From an uncultured Prevotellaceae bacterium (GTDB taxonomy: Bacteria > Bacteroidota > Bacteroidia > Bacteroidales > Bacteroidaceae): DNA of 51,414 bases. Positions 15,936 to 22,300 of the stretch are shown piece after piece. The translations under genes were made by a program, and so were the position numbers. Position 1 is the first letter of the stretch. Each line of letters begins with the position of its first letter. The stretch spans positions 1 through 51,414 of the forward strand of contig CALFJA010000082.1 of the NCBI GenBank assembly GCA_937877605.1, in the 5' to 3' direction. The notes below the pieces were generated by a model, which had not been told where the DNA came from, did not search any database, and was given only the letters and a program-made list of their open reading frames with translations.

Positions 15936-17438
15936 ATGACCATACAAGAAATAACAACCCGTAAAGAAGACCAAACATTTGACTGCAAGAGCATTCAAAT
16001 AGAGCCGAAGGCTTTGGCCGTACCCATCGTTGCATTTGCCAATGCGGATGGAGGTGTGATAGCCATTGGAGTTTCGGATAAGACTCGGAAAATTGAAGGG
16101 ATTGACCAGCATACGGAAAAGTTGAACGAACTGCTACGTGTGCCGTTTGATTTCTGCAACCCATCGGTTCCTGTGACTTGTTCATATTTGCCTTGCACGG
16201 ATAAGGATGGGAACGAGAACCGTATCTTGTTGATGGAGATTCCTGCCAGTTCGAGCCTGCATACCAACCAGGCAGATGAAGCCTTTATGCGTGTTGGCGA
16301 TAAGAGCCGGAAACTGACCTTCGATGAGCGGGTGCAACTGATGTACGACAAAGGGGAGCGTTACTACGAAGATACTGCAGTGTATGGGGCAACCATCGAT
16401 GACATTGACATGGATGCCGTTGCCGACTATGCCAAATTGGTCGGCTATGGGAAAAGCCCCTTGCAATACTTGCGAGAGAACAATGGTTTTGTGAGGACCA
16501 ACAAGAAGGCTGCGATTAAGCGAGAGCAGAGCGATGCTCGCATCAGCTCTGCCGAGCGTGAGCAGGCTCGACCAGAGGTCAATGGTGAAGAGGAGGTGAG
16601 CACCGCTTGTATTCTTCTCTTTGGCAAGTATCCCCAGAAGTTCTTCCCTCGTGCCCGCACTCGCTTCATCAGATATGAAGGTGTTGACGAGAAGGTGGGC
16701 GCAGAAATGAACGTCATCAAGGACGTGACCTTTGAGGGAACCATCTTGAACCAAGTCAAGAAAACGATTGAGTTTATCGAGACGCAGGTTCGTGAGCATA
16801 CGTTCCTGGGACAGCATGCCCAGTTCGTTACAAGGCGTGATTACCCTGAATTCGTCATTCAAGAGATGACAGTCAATGCTTGCTGCCACCGAGCCTACAA
16901 CATCAAGGGTACGGAGATACAGATTAAAATGTTTGATGACCGGTTGGTGTTCGAGTCTCCTGGTAAACTCCCAGGACAAGTGAAGCCCAACAACATCCGG
17001 CACACCCACTTCTCTCGTAACCCGAAAATAGCAGCCTTCCTCAAAGCATATCACTTTGTGAAGGAATTTGGCGAGGGTTTTGATCGTATCTGTCGTGAAC
17101 AGGAAGCTAATGGTGCAAATGTCCCATCCTTCAGAACTGACGAGTTCATCCTGAAAATTACAGTGCCCAAGGTGACTGAAAAGGTGACTGTAAACGTCAC
17201 AGAAAAAATTAATGCCACAGAAAACGTCACAGATACGTCACAGAAAACGTCACAGAAAACGTCACAGAAAATTATCGACTTGATAAAGGAGGATCCTTAT
17301 ATTTCAACCTCTAAAATGGCTGAAATCATAGGTGTTGACAGGAGAAACATTGCAAGAAACATCAAGAAACTACAAGAGCAAGGTGTTGTTCGTCGAGTTG
17401 GTCCAGATAAAGGCGGTTTCTGGGAAGTAATAGTTTAA
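15936..17438 (+). CDS. AlbA_2/Schlafen-type ATP-binding protein with C-terminal winged helix
   Basis: The 500-aa protein begins with an AlbA_2 (divergent AAA-4/Schlafen) domain, residues 8-130, showing TFDCKSIQIEPKALAVPIVAFANADGG split as strands and helix, and the downstream IPASSSLHTN..AFMRVGDKS. Residues about 285-385 match HATPase_c_4: EMTVNACCHRAYNIKGTEIQI and FESPGKLPGQV. A low-complexity linker with repeated T(S/E)(Q/N)K follows, then a winged-helix HTH (about 445-495: STSKMAEIIGVDRRNIARNIKKL). Such proteins are often called transcriptional regulators and frequently neighbour restriction or abortive-infection genes. It starts 9 bp after the S gene and ends at a strong terminator, so it is the last gene of the transcript. 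Whether it regulates the locus or is itself an effector is open. Confidence 0.82.
   Translation: MTIQEITTRKEDQTFDCKSIQIEPKALAVPIVAFANADGGVIAIGVSDKTRKIEGIDQHTEKLNELLRVPFDFCNPSVPVTCSYLPCTDKDGNENRILLMEIPASSSLHTNQADEAFMRVGDKSRKLTFDERVQLMYDKGERYYEDTAVYGATIDDIDMDAVADYAKLVGYGKSPLQYLRENNGFVRTNKKAAIKREQSDARISSAEREQARPEVNGEEEVSTACILLFGKYPQKFFPRARTRFIRYEGVDEKVGAEMNVIKDVTFEGTILNQVKKTIEFIETQVREHTFLGQHAQFVTRRDYPEFVIQEMTVNACCHRAYNIKGTEIQIKMFDDRLVFESPGKLPGQVKPNNIRHTHFSRNPKIAAFLKAYHFVKEFGEGFDRICREQEANGANVPSFRTDEFILKITVPKVTEKVTVNVTEKINATENVTDTSQKTSQKTSQKIIDLIKEDPYISTSKMAEIIGVDRRNIARNIKKLQEQGVVRRVGPDKGGFWEVIV
17224..17270 (+). repeat. Short tandem repeat (11-12 bp) in the AlbA protein linker
   Basis: ACGTCACAGAAA occurs at 17235, 17247 and 17259, with a variant at 17224. 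It encodes TSQK three times just before the winged helix. The 12-bp unit keeps the frame, so slippage would vary linker length. Related VTEK/VTVN steps upstream suggest an older repeat. Confidence 0.8.
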
Positions 17439-17462
17439 GCCTTGGTGTTCAAGCAAAATTGT

Positions 17463-17500
17463 AAAAAGCCCAACTGATTCATTGGTCAGCTGGGCTTTTT
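17463..17500 (+). terminator. Rho-independent terminator of the restriction operon
   Basis: AAAAAGCCCAACTGA (17463-17477) pairs with TCAGCTGGGCTTTTT (17486-17500) with one mismatch and an 8-nt loop. It closes the plus-strand block that began at 10250. Confidence 0.9.
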
Positions 17501-17509
17501 ATTGTTAGT

Positions 17510-18187
17510 GTGTCACCGAACAGCGGAGAGCAGAGCGTTACCACCGAAATAGATGGCAAGGCACACGGCAACTTCAAGGATGCCTATGACCCACCAAAAT
17601 ACTTTGTTGGACAGCCAAACTCCCTTGTTGTTACGGACAATAGATTTGAGGTGATCGCTCTGCACATTCCATTCCTGGCGTTGCTGAAGACGCGGCTTAA
17701 AGCCGATGGTTACGATGAATGGTATTTCGTGGTATGGTTCATGGCGGCAACTGGTGCCCGTGTGAGTGAGCTATTGCAGATTAAATCAGAGCATGTGGCT
17801 GTAGGACATCTTGACATCTATAGCAAAGGTGGTAAGCTTCGTCGTCTTTATATTCCCAAGAATCTTCAGAAGGAAGCAAAGCTTTGGTTGGCAGACAAAG
17901 GCGTTTCGAGTGGTTACATCTTCCTCAATCGCTACGGGGAGCGCATCACCACACGGGGCATCGCTATCCAGCTGAAGCATTTTGCAGACAAGTATGGGCT
18001 GAATCGTGAAGTAGTCTATCCACACTCATTCCGTCATCGCTTCGCCAAGAACTTCCTCGACAAGTTCAATGACATCGCCCTGCTTGCCGACCTTATGGGG
18101 CACGAAAGCATTGAAACCACGCGTATCTATCTCCGTCGCACCGCCACCGAGCAGCGTGCCATTGTAGATAAGGTGGTGAATTGGTAA
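17510..18187 (+). CDS. Tyrosine recombinase/integrase, short or N-terminally reduced
   Basis: The 225-aa frame from a GTG at 17510 contains a complete catalytic domain. ATGARVSELL carries the first Arg, SKGGKLRRLYIP the Lys, HSFRHRFAKNF the HxxR, and LMGHESIETTRIYLRR the His and the nucleophilic Tyr. Only about 80 residues precede the catalytic Arg, so the usual SAM-like DNA-binding domain is at most partial. The start lies within 10 bp of the previous terminator, and no in-frame ATG is available near the N-terminus. Recombinases of this size next to S genes in Bacteroidota often invert specificity cassettes, but no second S cassette is present in this window. It may instead be a remnant of the element's mobility module. 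Confidence 0.8.
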   Translation: MSPNSGEQSVTTEIDGKAHGNFKDAYDPPKYFVGQPNSLVVTDNRFEVIALHIPFLALLKTRLKADGYDEWYFVVWFMAATGARVSELLQIKSEHVAVGHLDIYSKGGKLRRLYIPKNLQKEAKLWLADKGVSSGYIFLNRYGERITTRGIAIQLKHFADKYGLNREVVYPHSFRHRFAKNFLDKFNDIALLADLMGHESIETTRIYLRRTATEQRAIVDKVVNW

Positions 18188-18196
18188 ACTCAAAAG

Positions 18197-18247
18197 GACC
18201 TATGCTTTTGGCCAATTCACATTAGTGAAAAGCCGAAAGCATAGGTC
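18197..18247. terminator. Long hairpin between convergent genes, probable bidirectional terminator
   Basis: GACCTATGCTTTTGGC (18197-18212) pairs with GCCGAAAGCATAGGTC (18232-18247), a 16-bp stem with one G-T wobble and a 19-nt loop. It lies 10 bp after the recombinase stop and 18 bp before the end of the converging minus-strand gene. There is no T tract on the plus strand, so it could instead be a recombinase site. Confidence 0.55.
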
Positions 18248-18265
18248 TATTGAGCATTGTACGTA

Positions 18266-18610
18266 TTACATGGGCTCTGCATCCTCTATTACACTTATCA
18301 AGTCAAAGAGTCTGTTACCTTCAATCAAGAAGTTTTCCAGAACATCATTTCCGTCTTTGAATCGTGTTATTTCTTTGGAGAATGTCTCATCGCACAAAGC
18401 CGCATGGTCATCGCAAGAGAGAAAATGATATGCTTTGCCTTTATAGGAGAAACGCAAATCATATCTCTGAACGGCAAAGTCATAGAGGAACGTTTCCTCC
18501 GTGCTATTGCGATAACCATGATAAAGCCCTCCGTTTTTGTCGTAGTTAGGTGGGTACTTACTATTAAACGGATAGCCCATAAGGTCGTCCTTTACATATT
18601 CGTATGCCAT
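18266..18610 (-). CDS. Uncharacterised 114-aa protein, possible immunity protein
   Basis: The product has no signal peptide or membrane helix. It contains RYDLRFSYKGKAYHFLSCD, a strand-turn-strand pattern, and DVLENFLIEGNRLFDLISVIEDAEPM at the end, a layout often seen in small immunity proteins. It begins 1 bp after the stop of the preceding 124-aa gene, which has features of a polymorphic-toxin C-terminal domain. The pairing with that gene is the only basis for the immunity suggestion. The family is not certain. Confidence 0.6.
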   Translation of the reverse strand: MAYEYVKDDLMGYPFNSKYPPNYDKNGGLYHGYRNSTEETFLYDFAVQRYDLRFSYKGKAYHFLSCDDHAALCDETFSKEITRFKDGNDVLENFLIEGNRLFDLISVIEDAEPM

Positions 18611-18611
18611 A

Positions 18612-18986
18612 TTATAAACTTTCTAAGGTTTCACTTAACAACTTCTCCCACTTGGGATTGTCTGAAATTGGATGATTTGATATTGGTTTCCCTCCTTTCC
18701 AGTCGTGATAATGTATGCCCAATCCATCATGATCTGTTGTGTGTATCTCCACCATTTTCAGGCGATTCTCATCATAAACAGCTATGGACTTGATGCCTTC
18801 TCCATTCTTATTCATCATCGCATAGATTGAATTAGGTGAATGGTTTTCTTCTGGCATCTTCCCTGGGGTCTTGGGGTCTTTAAATTCAATAATCTTAACC
18901 CCATTGCTCAGAGTTTCCACCGTTTTCCAACGACGTCCTTCCTCAGTCTCAGTCGTTCCTTTGGCTTTACTTCCGTTTGCACCCAT
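18612..18986 (-). CDS. Possible polymorphic-toxin-like domain protein (124 aa)
   Basis: The start MGANGSKAKGTTETEEGRRW lies inside the last 20 bp of the DUF4417 gene in another frame. The body has NSIYAMMNKNGEGIKS, AVYDENRLKMVEIHTTDHDG and GIHYHDWKGGKP. The series Tyr-Asp...Gly-like turn, acidic strand, then His-x-His in a GG-containing tail resembles the small nuclease-type domains found at the C-termini of polymorphic toxins (Ntox24-like). That similarity is by eye and moderate. The N-terminus looks like the linker that usually joins a toxin domain to its carrier, so the gene may have been cut from a longer protein. It is followed by a candidate immunity gene. Confidence 0.5.
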   Translation of the reverse strand: MGANGSKAKGTTETEEGRRWKTVETLSNGVKIIEFKDPKTPGKMPEENHSPNSIYAMMNKNGEGIKSIAVYDENRLKMVEIHTTDHDGLGIHYHDWKGGKPISNHPISDNPKWEKLLSETLESL

Positions 18987-19611
18987 TTCTCAACATATTT
19001 AAGCGTTTGTTAATGTGATAGGTACTAATCATGGTGTTTTCGCCATCGACAACCTGCCCATACCGAATAATCTGTTGGGGGGATAATCGTATCAACGCCA
19101 TATTATACCCTTGTCTCCATCGATAAAGAGCCAATCCGTTCTTGTGAACTCCGTTGCTGTTTATCGCAATAACGGAATTCTGGAAGTTCTCGGGATAACT
19201 ATACCAATAACTGTCACTTTTAGACCAGGTAATATTGGGATAGAGATTACCACCTTCTTTTTGAATGAGCATGCTCAGGTATGCATTGCAATAGGCATGG
19301 CGGTATCTCATTTCAGCAGGCATGTCTGTGTATTGTGACATGTCTGGACCAATAACTCCTTCACATTGGCATAGAAATGGGATGTACTTCTCGGGATTTC
19401 GAAAGACTCGCAGAAATAGTTCATCGTCTATATAGAAATGAACAATGCATTCTGTCGCTTTGTAGCTCCACGCTTCGTTGAATGGAAGTAGTGAGGTTGT
19501 TGTTGTCTTAAAATTAGGTTCCAGCACTGGCCATTTCATCTCACCCGCTGTAGGTAAGTAGCCGTAAATATCAGTCAAAAAAGAATTCATAGCATTTTCA
19601 ATGTTCTTCAT
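18967..19611 (-). CDS. DUF4417 family protein
   Basis: The 214-aa product matches DUF4417, a family of unknown function found in mobile elements: CQCEGVIGPDMSQYTDMPAE, AYCNAYLSMLIQKEGGNLYP, NSVIAINSNGVHKN and the final IRLSPQQIIRYGQVVDGEN. The ATG at 19611 is the first available. However, the frame stays open for about 30 more codons upstream, with sensible coding (SIEEYNKQVEDYISSFSRTH) but no start codon before a stop. This suggests a lost or shifted 5' end. The 3' end overlaps the toxin-like gene by 20 bp. It belongs to a cluster that shows other signs of decay. Confidence 0.7.
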   Translation of the reverse strand: MKNIENAMNSFLTDIYGYLPTAGEMKWPVLEPNFKTTTTSLLPFNEAWSYKATECIVHFYIDDELFLRVFRNPEKYIPFLCQCEGVIGPDMSQYTDMPAEMRYRHAYCNAYLSMLIQKEGGNLYPNITWSKSDSYWYSYPENFQNSVIAINSNGVHKNGLALYRWRQGYNMALIRLSPQQIIRYGQVVDGENTMISTYHINKRLNMLRNGCKRK

Positions 19612-19718
19612 GCGTTTGGCATGTGTTCTACTGAAAGATGATATATAATCTTCGACTTGCTTGTTGTATTCTTCTATAGATGAAAATAATATGAATTATA
19701 GGAAGTTGGACCTCAAAG

Positions 19719-20570
19719 TTAACGCTTTACAATCTCGCTAAGTTTTTTGCCTTCTGCATCTTTCCAATCATCCCAGCCATTGCTTGGACGGCCAAGGACA
19801 AAGCCGGATGCACCGCTAGGACTCTCAAATGGAACATCGTGGAGAAGGATTATCTGTCCTTTATCTTTCTTACAATGTTCCTTAATGAATAGGTCACATG
19901 AGGCTATAGATTTAAAACTATTGACCACTTCTGTTGCCAGTAAGCTACCTTTCATGAGAATAAATTTCCCCTCTTGCTCATCGTAGAAGCCTGTACCTTG
20001 CGCAGGGCGATCAGAAGACTTCACAAAGAACAAATGTTCAGAATGAGTTTCTTTCTTAGTTTTCTCAAAAATACCGCATCCGTAAAACTCACACAGCAAC
20101 TGAATGTCCCTGAAGAATACCTCCATATCATTGACTCGGTAAGGAGCAATGTTTGGCTTTTTAGGGTTGGCCCCATTTAGAAGTTCATACGAACCTGCAA
20201 TTTGGGCTGCATCAATGCCAAGATATTCCAGGTATTTAACATCATCACCATAAATCTTATGATTGTCGGAAATAAAGACCAAAGCTGTACTCTAGAAATC
20301 TTTCTTCTGAACATGGTCATTCTTTCGATTGGCAAAGTCCGTTGTTTGACCTATATAAGCCTGCGTCTTATTTGCGTCAGGTGGACTAAGGAGAATATAG
20401 AAGGCTGGTTGCCCAGATATATCATTAATTGTATTTGCTAATGTAATCTCCTCACGTGGAATTACATATAGATGGCATGTGGAATTAGCACCCATATAGA
20501 TATTCCTTGCTCCATCGAGTTTGCCATCAAGGAGCTCGGTGTGTATGGTGAAAGTATTCTTGGTCTTCAT
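19719..20570 (-). pseudogene. GIY-YIG nuclease with DUF4357 domain, interrupted by an in-frame amber codon
   Basis: Read as one frame of 283 codons, this encodes a GIY-YIG nuclease (FYILLSPP..AYIGQTTDFANRKNDHVQKKDF) followed by a C-terminal DUF4357 domain (GFVLGRPSNGWDDWKDAEGKKL). The usual architecture is a single protein of about 280-300 residues. Here TAG at 20294-20292 stands where the family has Trp in a DFW motif; the frame resumes at once with STALVFISDN. A single TGG-to-TAG change explains it. The nuclease core ends before the interruption, so the 92-aa N-terminal piece alone would lack part of the domain. The gene overlaps the XRE stop by 4 bp (ATGA), so it was the second gene of that operon. 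Confidence 0.85.
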
Positions 20571-20782
20571 GATTTTCTATCTATTCTAATGAGTTCTGTA
20601 TAATCTATATCAAGTAGGTTAGAAATCCGCTCTATCGTTTCCAATGAAGGCTGTGAAGAATTGGTGCACCATTTTGACACAGTGGTTGGTGCACAACCTA
20701 ATTGTTCCGCCAGCCATTTATTGGTCTTCTTTTTCTCGGCCAAAATCACTTTCAAGCGATTCAAATCTTTTGCTTCTTCCAT
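20567..20782 (-). CDS. XRE-family HTH regulator (second paralogue)
   Basis: The 71-aa product is a compact Cro/C1-type HTH: TNKWLAEQLGCAPTTVSKWC and SLETIERISNLLDIDYTELI. It is closely similar to the 78-aa regulator at 11883-12119, although the two lie about 8.5 kb apart on opposite strands. It is the first gene of the minus-strand cluster and has its own promoter. It overlaps the GIY-YIG frame by four bases (ATGA), a sign of translational coupling. Confidence 0.85.
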   Translation of the reverse strand: MEEAKDLNRLKVILAEKKKTNKWLAEQLGCAPTTVSKWCTNSSQPSLETIERISNLLDIDYTELIRIDRKS

Positions 20783-20804
20783 ACTTATTATAATTATTAT
20801 GGTG

Positions 20805-20833
20805 CAAAGTTAGCAAATTTTTTTGAAGACAAT
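20805..20833 (-). promoter_or_regulatory. Promoter of the minus-strand XRE cluster
   Basis: On the minus strand TAACTTTG (20812-20805) is a perfect -7 element, preceded after 17 bp by ATTG (20833-20830). The start codon at 20782 is 23 bp downstream. Confidence 0.5.
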
Positions 20834-21204
20834 TACATTTCAGGGAAAAAGATGCAAATGCACATGGTTTTAGTGAATTATTTTCACTTCAAGAGACTCA
20901 TAGAAGTCGCAAGTTGTAACTGAGGAATCATAGTGGGATGCACTTATACAAAGATGGGGTATTCTCGTGTGTATTCGTTCGTTGAAACGTACAAAATCTT
21001 AATTTGGCAGTTCTAACTGCCAGAATGTGATGTTTAATCGCATTGATTTTCGATTAAAGTAATTGATTGGCTTCCTGCAATACCCTCTTCATTCCCACAA
21101 GGATTTACAATTCAGCTCTGACTCGGGCCTTTCAGGTGGGGAAAATGGGACTCACTTTGCACAAACCTTTGCAGATGTGGGGAAAATGTGGGGAAATTTA
21201 AGAA
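20834..21204. other. Non-coding right flank of the island with a 12-bp direct repeat
   Basis: I see no convincing gene. GTGGGGAAAATG occurs at 21136-21147 and 21177-21188, immediately followed by a partial third copy (to 21197). The open frame across 21130-21240 has no recognisable product. The stretch lies between the XRE promoter and tRNA-Leu and probably contains the right end of the element. Confidence 0.45.
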
Positions 21205-21247
21205 AAGGGAAATCGCTAAACCTCTTGTTTATAAAGGCTTAGCGATT
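21205..21247 (-). terminator. Terminator downstream of tRNA-Leu
   Basis: AATCGCTAA (21211-21219) and TTAGCGATT (21239-21247) form a 9-bp stem. On the minus strand it begins 19 nt after the tRNA 3' end and is followed by a T-rich stretch. Confidence 0.6.
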
Positions 21248-21265
21248 ACTTCCGAGTCAAACTCG

Positions 21266-21347
21266 TACCCAGAGCCGGGGTCGAACCGGCACGGGTTGCC
21301 CCACTGGTGTTTGAGACCAGCGCGTCTACCGATTCCGCCATCTGGGC
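21266..21347 (-). tRNA. tRNA-Leu (anticodon CAA)
   Basis: On the minus strand the acceptor GCCCAGA (starting at 21347) pairs with TCTGGGT, with discriminator A at 21266. The anticodon arm CTGGT-CTCAAAC-ACCAG gives CAA, which reads UUG. A long variable arm marks a class II tRNA, and the T arm carries GGTTCGACCCC. CCA is not encoded. The 82-nt length is normal. The gene borders the restriction island on its 3' side, the usual side for elements that integrate at tRNA genes. Confidence 0.97.
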
Positions 21348-21369
21348 TCTTTTCCGTAAAAAAGCGGTG

Positions 21370-21400
21370 CAAAGTTACAATGTTTTTCGGAAATTCCAAA
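21370..21400 (-). promoter_or_regulatory. tRNA-Leu promoter
   Basis: TTTG (21400-21397), a 19-bp spacer and TAACTTTG (21377-21370) on the minus strand form a near-perfect Bacteroidota promoter 22 bp upstream of the tRNA 5' end. Confidence 0.75.
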
Positions 21401-21466
21401 TTTTTGGTACATTTTATATAATTTTGCAGCCGTGTAAAGCCCTATTATCAAAGGGTTATTGTCAAT

Positions 21467-22285
21467 ATGGAGAAACGACGCATTTTATTGATCAGCGACA
21501 TTGTGGGCCACAGCAAGGTGGGGATGGGTGCCATGCAACCGATTCTCTCCTACATGGGGTTCCCTACATTCAACCTTCCGACGGCGCTGGTATCGAACAA
21601 TTTTGCCTATGGCGAATACAGCGTGTTGGACACATCGGAATACATCGCACAGACGCTTGGAGTGTGGCAACGGCTGGGGTTTACCAACGACGCCATCTGT
21701 ACGGGATGGATGTACAGTGAGGAAGAGGCCAAGATAATAGCCTCTTTCTGCCAGGAACAGGCCAAGAAAGGCACGAAGGTGTTTGTCGACCCGGTGATGG
21801 GTGACGGAGGCCAGTTGTACAAAGGCATGACAAACATCCAGGTGGAGGCCATGCGCCGGATGGTGAAGGTGGCCGACCTGATTTTCCCGAACTACACCGA
21901 GGCCTGCCTGCTCACTGGAACTCCGTTCAAGGCAGAAGGCATCGGTGCTGCGGAGGCCAAGGAACTGATTGACAGCCTGAGGCATCTCGGAGCCAAATCG
22001 GTGCTGGTGACCAGCTGCACCGTGGAGGGCGAGCATGCCGTGGTGGGCTATTCGGAAGACGATGGCAATTACTTCCAATTGAACTACGAGGAGATACCCG
22101 TTCAGTTTCCCGGCACCGGCGACATTTTCTCGGCCATCCTGATGGCCAACCTGCTGAACGGCGGGTCGCTGCAAGCGTCCACCCGCAAGAGCATGGACAC
22201 GGTATATAAACTGATAGACCTGAACAAGGACAATACGGATATTTTCGAGGGTATTCCCATTGAGAACCACCTTGACTTACTTTAA
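21467..22285 (+). CDS. pdxY: Pyridoxal/pyridoxamine kinase (PfkB/ribokinase family)
   Basis: The 272-aa cytosolic kinase would phosphorylate B6 vitamers in the PLP salvage pathway. Family markers are present: SKVGMGAMQPILSYMG near the N-terminus, VFVDPVMGDGGQLY, the NYTEACLLTG segment (substrate/ATP region) and the C-terminal PGTGDIFSAILMA motif with the catalytic Asp of GTGD. Length is normal for PdxY/PdxK. The promoter region carries a TAATTTTG -7-like element at 21419-21426 and lies back to back with the tRNA promoter. The transporter gene follows after 15 bp and is probably co-transcribed. Distinguishing PdxY from PdxK specificity is not possible from sequence alone. Confidence 0.85.
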   Translation: MEKRRILLISDIVGHSKVGMGAMQPILSYMGFPTFNLPTALVSNNFAYGEYSVLDTSEYIAQTLGVWQRLGFTNDAICTGWMYSEEEAKIIASFCQEQAKKGTKVFVDPVMGDGGQLYKGMTNIQVEAMRRMVKVADLIFPNYTEACLLTGTPFKAEGIGAAEAKELIDSLRHLGAKSVLVTSCTVEGEHAVVGYSEDDGNYFQLNYEEIPVQFPGTGDIFSAILMANLLNGGSLQASTRKSMDTVYKLIDLNKDNTDIFEGIPIENHLDLL

Positions 22286-22300
22286 TATTGCCTTCACCCT

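Noticed and set aside
10250..20782. Prophage
   Set aside because: Recombinases, HNH and XRE genes are present, but no capsid, portal, terminase, tail or lysis genes are seen.
21188..21421. 77-codon frame across the tRNA
   Set aside because: It runs through the whole tRNA-Leu gene on the opposite strand and is a chance frame.
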